A stretch of DNA of 64,000 nucleotides from Arthrobacter gengyunqii (GCF_023022985.1 NZ_CP095461.1:124001-188000); one strand, 5' to 3'; numbered from the stretch's first letter, positions 45,126 through 53,527 are shown. Program-made: numbers and translations. The notes: a model not told the origin generated them from the letters alone.

Positions 45126-45987
45126 GCATGACGACGTCATGATCCGGCGGCTCCTGAAGGAATCGGGAGTCGACGAAAGCCCTGAACTGTTGGAGGGGCT
45201 GCGGAGGCTGCGGTCCTTCACCGCCACCCCGGCGCCGGTTCCAGTCGGAGAGCTGGCCGAGCTGCTGTCGGAAACAGCGCAGGACCTGTCCAAGCGGCCG
45301 CCGCACCGCCATCGGGGCCTCATCCTGAGCTTTACGCTGGCTGCTGCCATGGCTGCGGGAGCAACGGGGGTGGCTGCCAGCACCGCCACCGGCCTGCGCC
45401 TGACCAGCGAATCCCCCGCCCCGGCCGAGGTGCGTGAAGCAGCTCCGGTGCAGGAAGACAACGGAACGGACGCGGAATCGGACATGATTCCCGGCTCCGA
45501 AACTCCGGCCGCTCCGGAGGTTGCTTCCCCGGAAACAGTGTCTCCCGAGGAGACGGCCGCCGCGTCGGAACCCCAGACTGAAGCGGACACTGCGCCGGAT
45601 AACGCGGACGCCAACCTCCCGGCTCCGCCCGCGCCGCCCGCTGACCTCTCCGGTCCGGCAGCTCCGGACGGCAGCGTCCCGGCCCCGTCCGCCGGCGCTG
45701 CGCCCGATCCTGTGCCTCAGCCAGTCCACCCGGAGGAAGCCGACTGCGAGCACGGCGACGGGGAGCCTGGTGCTCCAGCACACCGCGGAAAGCCCGAACT
45801 TCCGGAAAGTCCCGGCCGGGACCGTGGAGCCGGCGACACCAACCGCAGTCACGCTGGAGAATTTGGTCGCGGAGGAGAACCAGGTCGTGACACCGGGGAC
45901 GACCCCCGTCACGGCGGTGGCGAGAACGCCGGCAACCACCCCCGCCAGGAGTTCTCAGAAGGAAACCGTGCGTCCGGCAGGCCCTAA
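45109..45987 (+). CDS. Sigma-factor-partner membrane protein with a Pro/Ala/Thr-rich exterior; probable frameshift
   Basis: Overlaps the sigma gene by 17 bases. Residues 1-65 are cytoplasmic and acidic, residues 70-92 form one membrane segment, and the rest is Pro/Ala/Glu-rich, the layout of an anti-sigma factor, but with no zinc-binding HxxxCxxC motif. After about position 45720 the annotated frame turns into charged Gly/Arg/Asp-rich sequence with a drop in GC at third positions. The next frame (stop at 46015) keeps the Pro/Thr/Ala composition and high third-position GC, so one extra base near 45715-45760 seems likely. Confidence 0.65.
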   Translation: MNELPEHDDVMIRRLLKESGVDESPELLEGLRRLRSFTATPAPVPVGELAELLSETAQDLSKRPPHRHRGLILSFTLAAAMAAGATGVAASTATGLRLTSESPAPAEVREAAPVQEDNGTDAESDMIPGSETPAAPEVASPETVSPEETAAASEPQTEADTAPDNADANLPAPPAPPADLSGPAAPDGSVPAPSAGAAPDPVPQPVHPEEADCEHGDGEPGAPAHRGKPELPESPGRDRGAGDTNRSHAGEFGRGGEPGRDTGDDPRHGGGENAGNHPRQEFSEGNRASGRP

Positions 45988-46487
45988 ACGGTCAGCTGAC
46001 GCTTCGAGGAGATGACTCCGGTGTTGAATCCGGCCAGATTCAATCCGCCATGGAAGCGGGCGTGCTCGATTTTCACGCAACGGTCCATCACCACGTCCAG
46101 CCCGGCGGCTTCCGCGTCGCGGGCCACTTCCTCGTGCCAGGACCCCAGCTGCAGCCACAGCGTTTTCGCTCCAACGGCAATGCTCTCCTGCAGCACGGAG
46201 GGCAGGTCATCATGGCGGCGGAACACATCCACGATGTCCGGGACTTCCGGCAGGTCAGCCAGCGACGCGTAGACGGGCCGACCCAGGATCTCCTTGGCCA
46301 CCGGATTCACAAAGTACACCGTGTACGGCGACGATGAGAGCAGATAGGTTGCCACGAAATAGGACGCCCGTGACGGTTTATCCGAGGCACCCACAATCGC
46401 AATCGACCTTGCCCGGCGCAGCAGCGCCAGCCTCTCCGGAGCGCTCGGGCTCTCCCAGGTGCGCGGTGCGGCAGCTTCAGCGGACAT
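45984..46487 (-). CDS. CoA-binding domain protein
   Basis: 167 residues. The Rossmann-like CoA-binding fold is shown by ARSIAIVGASDKPSRASYFVATYL, VNPVAKEILGRPVYASLADLPEVPDIVDVF and TLWLQLGSWHEEVARDAEAAGLDVVMDRCVKIEHARF. Related proteins bind CoA through a conserved pocket and a late cysteine; the reaction is unknown. The start ATG 46487 has GAGGAG upstream and overlaps the end of metY by 11 bases, so it is probably co-translated with MetY. A second, shorter relative lies at 55738-56157. Confidence 0.88.
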   Translation of the reverse strand: MSAEAAAPRTWESPSAPERLALLRRARSIAIVGASDKPSRASYFVATYLLSSSPYTVYFVNPVAKEILGRPVYASLADLPEVPDIVDVFRRHDDLPSVLQESIAVGAKTLWLQLGSWHEEVARDAEAAGLDVVMDRCVKIEHARFHGGLNLAGFNTGVISSKRQLTV

Positions 46488-47805
46488 GTTCGGACTCCTC
46501 AAGTTCACGGACAGAATCGGGTACAACGGCAATCGAAAGGGCCTGGTCCAGGTCCCAGAGAATGTCCTCCAGGTCCTCGAGGCCAACCGAAATCCGGACT
46601 AGATCTTCAGCCACTCCGGCGGCGGTGAGCTGCTCCGAAGAGAGCTGTCCGTGCGTGGTGGATCCTGGATGAATGACCAGGGTCCGTGAATCGCCCACGT
46701 TGGCCAGATGCGAGGCCAGCTGCAGGGCCTCAATGAAGGTCTTGCCGGCCTCCCGGCCGCCGCGCACACCGAAGCTGAAGACCGAGCCCGGGCCCTTGGG
46801 CAGGTACTTCCGGGCACGGTCAAAGTGCGGATGGGAGGGCAGGCCCGCATAGCTGACCCAGGACACCCGCTCATCGGCTTCGAGCCATTCAGCCACGGCC
46901 TGCGCGTTTTTGAGGTGCTCGTCCAGGCGCTGCGGGAGGGTTTCCACCCCCTGCAGCAGTGCAAATGCCGAGGTTGCGCTCAGGGAGGGACCGATGTCCC
47001 GGAGCTGTTCCGAGCGCAGCTTCGTCAGGAACCCGTATTCGCCGAAGTTCCCCCACCAGGAGATGTTGCCGTAGCTGGCCACCGGTTCGGTCATCGCCGG
47101 GAACTTTCCGTTGCCCCAGTTGAACTTTCCGGATTCGACGACGACGCCGCCCAGAGTGGTGCCATGCCCGCCCAGGAACTTGGTGGCGGAGTGGATCACA
47201 ATGTCCGCGCCGTGCTCAAACGGCCGCACCAGGTACGGCGTGCTTAGGGTGGCGTCCAGGATCAGCGGCACACCGGCGTCGTGCGCCACTTTGGCCAGCC
47301 CGGCAATGTCGGTGACCTCGCCGCTGGGGTTGGCGACCACCTCGGCGTAGACGGCCTTGGTATTCTCCCGAATGGCCGCGGCATAGTCGGCCGGATCGGT
47401 GCCGGCCACGAAGGTGGTGTCGATCCCGAACCGTCGCAGGGTCACGTCCAGCTGGGTGACGGTGCCGCCGTAGAGCTGCGCGGCCGCCACAATGTGGTCA
47501 CCGGCGCCGCACAGCGCGGCGAAGGTGACAAATTCCGCGGACATGCCCGACGCCGTCGCCACCGCTCCGATGCCGCCCTCCAGAGACGCGATGCGCTCCT
47601 CGAAGGCCGCCACCGTGGGGTTGCCGATCCGGGAATAGATGTTGCCGTACTTCTGCAGCGAGAACAGGTTTGCGGCGTCGTCGGTGTCCTTGAAAACAAA
47701 GGACGTGGACTGGTAGATGGGCACGGCACGGGCGCCGTGCGTGGCGTCGGGGGTGCCGCCGGCGTGCAGGGCACGGGTACGGAAGCCGAACTGGCGATCA
47801 CTCAT
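46477..47805 (-). CDS. metY: O-acetylhomoserine aminocarboxypropyltransferase (sulfhydrylase)
   Basis: PLP enzyme that makes homocysteine or methionine from O-acetylhomoserine and sulfide or methanethiol. The 442-residue protein has FGFRTRALHAGGTPD at the start, YSRIGNPTVAAFEERIASLEGG, and the PLP lysine in IHSATKFLGGHGTTLGG. Length exceeds that of MetB-type enzymes and matches MetY. The frame extends to 47976, but AAGGAG and family alignment put the start at ATG 47805. Unlike the ssu-like genes at 52 kb, I see no SAM riboswitch in its leader, only a short hairpin. Confidence 0.94.
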   Translation of the reverse strand: MSDRQFGFRTRALHAGGTPDATHGARAVPIYQSTSFVFKDTDDAANLFSLQKYGNIYSRIGNPTVAAFEERIASLEGGIGAVATASGMSAEFVTFAALCGAGDHIVAAAQLYGGTVTQLDVTLRRFGIDTTFVAGTDPADYAAAIRENTKAVYAEVVANPSGEVTDIAGLAKVAHDAGVPLILDATLSTPYLVRPFEHGADIVIHSATKFLGGHGTTLGGVVVESGKFNWGNGKFPAMTEPVASYGNISWWGNFGEYGFLTKLRSEQLRDIGPSLSATSAFALLQGVETLPQRLDEHLKNAQAVAEWLEADERVSWVSYAGLPSHPHFDRARKYLPKGPGSVFSFGVRGGREAGKTFIEALQLASHLANVGDSRTLVIHPGSTTHGQLSSEQLTAAGVAEDLVRISVGLEDLEDILWDLDQALSIAVVPDSVRELEESEHVR

Positions 47806-47830
47806 GAAATGAGTGCTCCTTCCTGGTGTG

Positions 47831-47847
47831 CCGCCGCAAAGCGGCGG
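47831..47847 (-). promoter_or_regulatory. Short hairpin in the metY leader
   Basis: CCGCCGC pairs with GCGGCGG around a three-base loop, about 10 bases upstream of the metY ribosome binding site. It could influence translation, but nothing identifies it as a known riboswitch. Confidence 0.3.
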
Positions 47848-47975
47848 GTGGATCGTTGCAAGTAGAGGGCGGCGGACGAACAATGGGGAACAGGACTGCA
47901 AGGCTGGGCAGGACCGCAGATCCGAGACGGACAGCGGCGGGGGAGCCGGACGGCACGACGAAGGGCAAGATCCCA

Positions 47976-48236
47976 ATGGACCAATACGTGGTTGTCATCG
48001 AGACCGGCTACAAAGTTGCCGCCGCAACACACAAGGTCACCGCAACAGATCCGATGCCGCAGGTGGAGGCGAACCGGCTGTTCCTGGAACTGCTGGAGGG
48101 CATGCACGCTGACCTGCTGCCGGCCAAGGCGGACACCACCATGCTGGAGGTTTCCGCCACGGAATTTGTGCGCATCCACCGCCTGATGGGCGGAGTGGTG
48201 GTGCTGGACCGGGTGACTCTGGCCCGCGTTCACTGA
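47976..48236 (+). CDS. Small conserved hypothetical protein
   Basis: 86 residues, MDQYVVVIETGYKVAAATHKVTATDP onward, soluble, alternating strand and helix pattern (VVVIETG, MLEVSATEFVRIHRL, VVVLDRVTL). I do not recognise a family. It is divergent from metY and converges on acs, overlapping the acs 3' end by 7 bases. No good ribosome binding site is visible; an upstream GGGCAAGATC is weak. It may be a real small actinobacterial protein. Confidence 0.55.
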   Translation: MDQYVVVIETGYKVAAATHKVTATDPMPQVEANRLFLELLEGMHADLLPAKADTTMLEVSATEFVRIHRLMGGVVVLDRVTLARVH

Positions 48237-50248
48237 CCCGCCCCGCGGCGGCGCGCTTCGCACACATTCTCGATGTCCGCGATGCACGGTTCATTCTGCA
48301 GGCTGGTGGTGTCGCCCAGTTGCGTGCCCTCGAAGAGCTGGGTCAGCAGCCGGCGCATGATTTTCCCGGACCGGGTCTTGGGAACATCAGGAACCACGAC
48401 GACGGCGGCCGGCTTGGCGATCGGTCCGATCTGGCGGGCGATATGTTGCCGAAGCTCCGCCGTGACCAGCCGGGCGAAATCCGGGTCAGGTGCGGTCGTC
48501 GGTTCAGTTCCCGCGGCGGGCGCCGCGGAGGACAGCACGACAAACGCGGCAATGGCATGTCCGGTCTTCGGATCCGCGACCGGGCAGACACCGGCTTCGG
48601 TGACCCAGGGGTGGGACACCAGGGCTGACTCGATCTCGATTGTGGAGAGCCGGTGCCCGGAGACGTTGAGGACGTCGTCGGTGCGCCCCAGGATCCAAGT
48701 GTCGCCGTCGTCGTCGTATTTGGCGCCGTCCCCGGCGAGGAACCAGCCCTGCCGCGCGTACTGCCGCCAGTAGGAAGCCAGGTAGCGCTGCTGATCGCCC
48801 CAGACGGTGCGGGCCATGGCCGGACCGGTCTTGTCCACCACGATGAACCCCTGGGTGTTTGGGGGCACGGGGTTTCCACCCTCGTCCACAATCCGGGTGG
48901 ACACCCCGGGCAGGGCGCGGGAGGCGCAGCCGGGTTTGAAACCGGTGTCGGTGGGACGCGGGGAGAGGATGGTGGCGCCGGTTTCGGACTGCCACCAGGT
49001 GTCAATCACGGGCACTTCACCGCGGCCGAGCTGCTCGCGCATCCACCGCCACGCCTCGGGATTCACCGCCTCGCCCACGGTGCCAAGCAGCCGGATGGAG
49101 GAGAGATCCCAGGTGTCCGGCACGCCGTCCGGGAACCAGCCCATCAGCGACCGGACCAGCGTGGGAGCGGTGTAGTAGCTGGTGACTTTGTAGCGTTCGA
49201 TGATTTCGAAGTGGCGTCCCGGATGCGGGGTGTTCGGGGTGCCTTCGAAGATCACCTGTGTGGCACCGTTGGAGAGCGGCCCGTAGATTTCGTAGGTGTG
49301 CGCGGTGACCCAGGCCAGGTCCGCGGTGCACCAGTGAACGTCCGCTTCCCGTGCACGTTCGTCCGGGTTCGCGAAAAGGAACTCGTAGCTCCAGGACGCC
49401 TGGGTCAGGTAACCGCCCATGGTGTGTACGAGGCCTTTGGGACGTCCGGTGGTTCCGGACGTGTACATGATGAACAGCGGCGTTTCGGCGTCGAAGGCCT
49501 CGGCTGCGTGGACGTCGGAGGCGGTGTCCACGGTCTCGTGCCACCAGAGGTCGCGGCCCTCGGTCCAGGCGATGTCGCACCCGGTGCGGCGGACCACCAG
49601 GACGTGTTCGACGGCGTTGGTCCCGGCGACCGCGGCATCGGCGTTGTCCTTGACCGGCACGGCGGTGCCGCGGCGGAACTGGCCGTCGGTGGTGACCAGC
49701 AGCTTGGCGCCGGTGTCCTCGACCCGGAATTTCAGGGCTTCGGCGGAGAAGCCGCCGAACACCAGGGAGTGGACGGCGCCGATCCGGGCACACGCCAGCG
49801 TGATGACGATGGTTTCCACGATGACCGGCAGGTAGATGACCACGCGGTCACCTTTGCCGATGCCCAGGTTCAGCAGTGCGTTCGCGGCGCGGCAGACCTC
49901 GCGCTGCAGATCCGCATAGGTGACGGTGCGCCGGTCACCGGGCTCGCCCTCAAAGTGCAGGGCCACCTTGTCCCCGCGGCCGGCGGCAACGTGGCGGTCC
50001 ACGCAGTTCACGGCCACGTTCAGGGTTCCGCCGGCGAACCACTCGATGGCCGGGACGCTGTAGTCGGCGTCGGACTCCGGGATCTCCGGTCCGCTCAGCC
50101 GCTGCGGCGGGGTAAACGTATGCGCGGTGTGCCAGGGCTGCTCCCACTGCAGCTGCCTGGCTGCGGCTTCCCAGAACGCGATCCGCTCGGTTTCGGCGGT
50201 TGGGTCCGCAGTAAGAGTGGATGTCAGGCCCATTTTGCCACCGCCCAT
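48230..50248 (-). CDS. acs: Acetyl-CoA synthetase (AMP-forming)
   Basis: Activates acetate to acetyl-CoA through acetyl-AMP. The 672-residue protein carries the ANL-superfamily motifs YTSGTTGRPKGLVHT, GRTDDVLNVSGHR and the regulatory lysine in KTRSGKIMRR near residue 625, the site acetylated in other Acs proteins. Start may be ATG 50248 or ATG 50233; neither has a strong ribosome binding site. Either overlaps the permease stop (50224-50226), so acs is translationally coupled to the sulfonate-type transporter operon. A second acetate route (pta-ackA) lies at 14-17 kb. Confidence 0.95.
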   Translation of the reverse strand: MGGGKMGLTSTLTADPTAETERIAFWEAAARQLQWEQPWHTAHTFTPPQRLSGPEIPESDADYSVPAIEWFAGGTLNVAVNCVDRHVAAGRGDKVALHFEGEPGDRRTVTYADLQREVCRAANALLNLGIGKGDRVVIYLPVIVETIVITLACARIGAVHSLVFGGFSAEALKFRVEDTGAKLLVTTDGQFRRGTAVPVKDNADAAVAGTNAVEHVLVVRRTGCDIAWTEGRDLWWHETVDTASDVHAAEAFDAETPLFIMYTSGTTGRPKGLVHTMGGYLTQASWSYEFLFANPDERAREADVHWCTADLAWVTAHTYEIYGPLSNGATQVIFEGTPNTPHPGRHFEIIERYKVTSYYTAPTLVRSLMGWFPDGVPDTWDLSSIRLLGTVGEAVNPEAWRWMREQLGRGEVPVIDTWWQSETGATILSPRPTDTGFKPGCASRALPGVSTRIVDEGGNPVPPNTQGFIVVDKTGPAMARTVWGDQQRYLASYWRQYARQGWFLAGDGAKYDDDGDTWILGRTDDVLNVSGHRLSTIEIESALVSHPWVTEAGVCPVADPKTGHAIAAFVVLSSAAPAAGTEPTTAPDPDFARLVTAELRQHIARQIGPIAKPAAVVVVPDVPKTRSGKIMRRLLTQLFEGTQLGDTTSLQNEPCIADIENVCEARRRGAGQ

Positions 50249-51051
50249 TTTTCCGCCAGGCCGAGCAAAGCATCGGTGATCTTGCCGATGACGGCCAGCA
50301 GCACGATGGCCAGCAGCAGACGGTCCGTGCGCCCGTTGTTCTGCGAATCGATCAGCAGGAATCCCAGACCCATGGACGATGCAATAAGTTCAGCGGCAAC
50401 CAGGAACAGCCAGGCCTGTGCCAGTGCCAACCGCAGGCCGGAGAACACCGCCGGCACGACGGCGGGCAGCTGCACCGTTCTCAGTAGCTTCAGCCCGTTG
50501 AGTCCAAAGGCGCGGGCAGCCTCCACCAGGTTCCGGTCCACGTGGCGCAGCGCCAGGGACACGGTGGTGAACACGGGAAAAAACGCGCCGATGGCAATCA
50601 GGGTGATCTTCGAATCCTCGCCGATCTTCAGCCACAGGATCAGCAGCGGCACCCAGGCCAGGGACGGCACCGCGCGCAGCGCGCCGATCATCGGACCCAG
50701 CAGGACTTCCGCCAGCCGGGACAGCCCCAGCACCGCGCCCAGCGCTAGGCCCAGCAGGGCGCCGATGGCAAAGCCGACCAGCACCCGCTGGGTGGAAATG
50801 GCAACGTGCAGGCCAAGCTGTCCACGGCCGATCAGGTCAACCGCCGCGGTGTAGACGGCCGACGGCGAAGGCAGCTGGACCGGGCTGAAGATCCCGGCCG
50901 CCGTGGTGATCTGCCAGGCGGCCAGTACCAGGGCGGGAACCACCAGGCCCAGACCCGCGCGGGTCCAGCGACTGGTCAGGATGGTGCCGGCCGGCGCTGT
51001 ATTCCCGGCACCGGCGCTCGCGGATGCCGGGGTCTTCAGGACCGAACTCAT
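50224..51051 (-). CDS. ABC transporter permease, SsuC/TauC/NrtB family
   Basis: 275 residues with six membrane segments. The cytoplasmic EAA loop is AARAFGLNGLKLLRTVQLPAVVPAVFSGLRLALAQAW, which contacts the ATPase. This is the permease of an aliphatic sulfonate, taurine or nitrate type importer. The ATG overlaps the lipoprotein stop as ATGA and the stop overlaps the acs start. The SAM riboswitch upstream of the operon makes a sulfur compound the likely substrate. Confidence 0.9.
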   Translation of the reverse strand: MSSVLKTPASASAGAGNTAPAGTILTSRWTRAGLGLVVPALVLAAWQITTAAGIFSPVQLPSPSAVYTAAVDLIGRGQLGLHVAISTQRVLVGFAIGALLGLALGAVLGLSRLAEVLLGPMIGALRAVPSLAWVPLLILWLKIGEDSKITLIAIGAFFPVFTTVSLALRHVDRNLVEAARAFGLNGLKLLRTVQLPAVVPAVFSGLRLALAQAWLFLVAAELIASSMGLGFLLIDSQNNGRTDRLLLAIVLLAVIGKITDALLGLAEKWAVAKWA

Positions 51052-52106
51052 TGTGCATCCGAAATGGACTCGGGATCAGCGGACTTCACGAAGGAGTCAT
51101 CGAACAGGCCGTCCAGTGCCTTGTCCACGGCGTCCTGGCCGGCCACGTCTCCGGTTTCCACCAGTGTGGGGCCGATTTTCTCCAGCACGCTGCGCTGGGC
51201 CTCACCCGGGGCGGGGTCCACGTCGAGGTTGCTGCGTTCCAGCACCACGGTCTGGGCCACTGCCAGGTCCAGGCCGGCAACATCGGCCAGGATCTGCGCC
51301 GTTTCCTCCGGGTTTTCAGCAGCCCACGCGCGGGCCTTCTCATATGCGTTGACCACGGCCTGGGCCAGTTCCGGATCCTCTGTCAGGAAGGATTCGTTGG
51401 CGGCAAGGATGCCGTAGGTGTTGAAGTCCAGGTTGCGGTGGATCAACCGGGCACCGTTTTGTTCGGCACCCGCCATGATCGGGTCCAGCCCTGCCCAGGC
51501 ATCCACTGATCCGTTTTCCAGGGCGCTCCGGCCATCCGCGTGCTGCAGTTGCTCAACGGTGACGTCCTCCAGAGTCAGGCCGGCCTCCTCCAGCGCCTGC
51601 ACCAGGAAGAAGTAGGGGTCGGTGCCCTTGGTTGCGGCGACCGACTTGCCCTTGAGGTCCGCTACCGAGGTGATGGCGGAGTCGGCGCCCACCGCCAGGG
51701 CCGCCCATTCCGGCTGGGAGAAAATGTCGATGGCCTTGATCGGGGATCCGTTGGCGCGGTTCAGCAGGGCTGCGGACCCTGCGGTGGAACCGACATCGAT
51801 TGCCCCGGAGCGCAGGTTCTCATTGGCCTTGTTGGAGCCGGCGGACTGCACCCACTCCACCGTGACGCCGTCGTCGGCCAGGGCGGATTCCAGCCAACCC
51901 TGGTCCTTGATGATCAGGCTCAGCGGGTTGTAGGTGGCGAAATCGAGCGTGAGGGTTCCGCCGTCGGCTGCGCCTGCGTTGGCGGCGGCATCGGAATCCT
52001 CGCCTGCCACGCACCCGGTCAGCAGCAGGGAAGCCGCGGCGGCAACGGCGGCCAGGGTTCTAAGGGTGGTGCGGGCGGGGCGGGAACTGTGGGAACGGCT
52101 GTTCAT
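51048..52106 (-). CDS. Periplasmic-binding lipoprotein of a sulfonate-type ABC importer
   Basis: 352 residues. A positively charged N-terminus and hydrophobic stretch end in the lipobox LLTGC (cysteine 32), so it is lipid-anchored outside the membrane. The mature domain, LTLDFATYNPLSLIIKDQGWLESAL and SAGSNKANENLRSGAIDVGSTAGSAAL, matches SsuA/TauA/NrtA-like binding proteins. The frame extends to 52190 but the signal peptide places the start at ATG 52106. Ligand unknown; operon control indicates an organosulfur compound. Confidence 0.9.
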   Translation of the reverse strand: MNSRSHSSRPARTTLRTLAAVAAAASLLLTGCVAGEDSDAAANAGAADGGTLTLDFATYNPLSLIIKDQGWLESALADDGVTVEWVQSAGSNKANENLRSGAIDVGSTAGSAALLNRANGSPIKAIDIFSQPEWAALAVGADSAITSVADLKGKSVAATKGTDPYFFLVQALEEAGLTLEDVTVEQLQHADGRSALENGSVDAWAGLDPIMAGAEQNGARLIHRNLDFNTYGILAANESFLTEDPELAQAVVNAYEKARAWAAENPEETAQILADVAGLDLAVAQTVVLERSNLDVDPAPGEAQRSVLEKIGPTLVETGDVAGQDAVDKALDGLFDDSFVKSADPESISDAQ

Positions 52107-52222
52107 GGGAGTTCTTTCTGAAGAGTTGGCTGCGAATAGTCGCGGTTCAGGCGCAAAAGGGGCGCAGAACTGCTGATGGAGCGGCCCCAAGCAAGGAGGG
52201 GGCGACGCCGGGGAGGAGCGGC

Positions 52223-53047
52223 TTAGTGGCGATCGACGCCGAGGCGGGCCAGGAGTTCGCCGCGCATTCGGGCCAGCTCCGCCGAGGCGCGGTCTCGTGG
52301 ACGCGGGCCGGGCACGGTGATGGTCTCGGTGATGGCGGCCCCGGTAACACCGGGTTCCTTGCCCAGGATGATGATGCGGTCGGCCAGTTGGAGGGCCTCA
52401 TCCACGTCATGGGTCACCAGCAGTACCGTGGTGGGGCTGGCGCGGTGCACCGCGAGCAGCAGGTCCTGCATCTTGAGTCGGGTCAAAGCATCGAGCGCGC
52501 CGAACGGCTCATCCAGCAGCAGCACCCCGGGGGTTCGTGCCAGGGCCCGAGCCAGGGAAGCGCGCTGCGCCATACCTCCGGAGACTGCCCGCGGCCGGTG
52601 CTTGGCAAACGCCGCCAGTTCCACCAGCTCCAGGAGTTCGGCCACTTTGGCCTTACCGTTTTTAGCGCTCATGCTCTTGGGCAGGCCCATGGCAATGTTG
52701 GCCTGCAGAGTTTGCCAAGGCAACAGCCGCGGTTCCTGGAACGCGACGGCGCACCGGTCATCGATGCCGCGGACCGGTGTTCCGTCGATGCGGACTTCTC
52801 CGGTCGTTGGAGCATCCAGGCCGGCGGCGGCGCGCAGGAGCGTGGACTTTCCGCAGCCGCTGGAGCCCAGAATGGCCAGGACCTCACCGGCGTGAATGTC
52901 AAAGGTTATGTCCCGCAGCACCTGATGAGTTTCACTGCCGGAGCCGAAGGCGCGGCCCAGCGAGGAAAAGGTGACGGGCAGTGCGGAGCCGGCGGTGCGC
53001 CCGTGGGGCGGCGCGGCGGCAGGGGACTGTGAAGCCAGAGCGGTCAT
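52223..53047 (-). CDS. ABC transporter ATP-binding protein, SsuB/TauB/NrtD family
   Basis: 274 residues with Walker A GSSGCGKST (about residue 78), Q-loop VAFQEPRLLPWQ, signature VSGGMAQR, Walker B VLLLDEPFGALD and the switch histidine THDVDEA. This energises the importer encoded downstream on the same strand. ATG 53047 is preceded by GGAGAG at 53053-53058, which partly overlaps the closing helix of the SAM-I riboswitch. It is the first gene of the operon ATPase, binding protein, permease, acs. Confidence 0.93.
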   Translation of the reverse strand: MTALASQSPAAAPPHGRTAGSALPVTFSSLGRAFGSGSETHQVLRDITFDIHAGEVLAILGSSGCGKSTLLRAAAGLDAPTTGEVRIDGTPVRGIDDRCAVAFQEPRLLPWQTLQANIAMGLPKSMSAKNGKAKVAELLELVELAAFAKHRPRAVSGGMAQRASLARALARTPGVLLLDEPFGALDALTRLKMQDLLLAVHRASPTTVLLVTHDVDEALQLADRIIILGKEPGVTGAAITETITVPGPRPRDRASAELARMRGELLARLGVDRH

Positions 53048-53056
53048 GTTAACTCT

Positions 53057-53213
53057 CCATCGGTCCTGGCAGTAGCACCCTACGGATAACACCTTGGGCC
53101 GTTGCGGGCCTCCTGCGGTGCTGTCCTCGCTATTGCCGTTCCTCAAGGAGGAGGGACGGCAACCAGGGTTGCTGCGGCTTCACTGATCCAGGTCTCTCAG
53201 CCGCTCGGGATGG
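53057..53213 (-). ncRNA. SAM-I (S-box) riboswitch upstream of the sulfonate-type ABC transporter operon
   Basis: On the minus strand P1 is CCATC (53209-53213) paired with GATGG (53057-53061). Between them lie S-box core elements in order: GGCTGAGAGACCTGG, TGAAGCCGCAGCAACC and, before P1 closes, GGTGCTACTGCCAGG. These are the actinobacterial variants of the conserved SAM-I strings. A long variable arm separates the last two. P1's 3' arm runs into the ribosome binding site GGAGAG, so SAM binding should block translation of the ATPase gene. Confidence rests on recognising the core; an Infernal search against RF00162 would decide. Confidence 0.82.
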
Positions 53214-53222
53214 TCAAGTGCA

Positions 53223-53251
53223 ACTAAACGCTCGATTGCGGAAAGCGGCAA
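53223..53251 (-). promoter_or_regulatory. Promoter of the ABC transporter operon
   Basis: On the minus strand TTGCCG (53246-53251) and TTTAGT (53223-53228) are 17 bases apart. Transcription would start near 53216, just three bases before the first paired base of the SAM-I riboswitch, which supports both assignments. Confidence 0.6.
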
Positions 53252-53334
53252 GTCCCCTGCGTAATATTTCGACGCCGCCTTCACCGCAGGCACCTGGGCC
53301 GCCGTCTGCCGTTACGCTCCGTGACGGCTACGGC

Positions 53335-53364
53335 TTGCCCGCTGATCAGCGCTGTGCGAATACT
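53335..53364 (+). promoter_or_regulatory. Promoter of the monooxygenase gene
   Basis: TTGCCC at 53335-53340 and AATACT at 53359-53364 are 18 bases apart. The start site near 53371 lies three bases before the SAM-IV riboswitch. Confidence 0.5.
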
Positions 53365-53373
53365 GGAGCCGAA

Positions 53374-53487
53374 GGATCATGAGTCCCAACGCAAAGCTCT
53401 GGCTGGTTGGGCGGCAACCCTCTTTCCGTAGCGGGGTGCCCCAGATGAGGATCCGGCCGTGTCGCGTCCGCGAACGGCAAGTACGGC
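53374..53487 (+). ncRNA. SAM-IV riboswitch upstream of the FMNH2-dependent monooxygenase gene
   Basis: P1 is GGATC (53374-53378) with GATCC (53450-53454). The characteristic strings follow in order: ATCATGAGTCCCAAC, GGCTGGTTGGGCGGCAACCC, GCGGGGTGCCCC and GATGAGGATCC, then a hairpin TCGCG-TC-CGCGA (53462-53473) and CGGCAAGTACGG. This order, with the second hairpin and GGCAAG-containing tail after P1, is that of SAM-IV RNAs known from Actinobacteria, not SAM-I. About 40 bases separate it from the GTG start, which has GAAGGA. Search against RF00634 would confirm. Confidence 0.85.
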
Positions 53488-53527
53488 GCTCCTTCGCAGG
53501 TGCGTCCCGTTTCCGAAGGATGTCCCC

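Noticed and set aside
47806..47975. SAM riboswitch upstream of metY
   Set aside because: metY genes are often SAM-regulated, so I looked for the S-box and SAM-IV strings on the minus strand. Neither appears; only a short hairpin is present.
48653..50854. Plus-strand 733-codon frame opposite acs and the permease
   Set aside because: Antisense to acs, which has all signature motifs. Long length only reflects scarce stop codons in GC-rich DNA.
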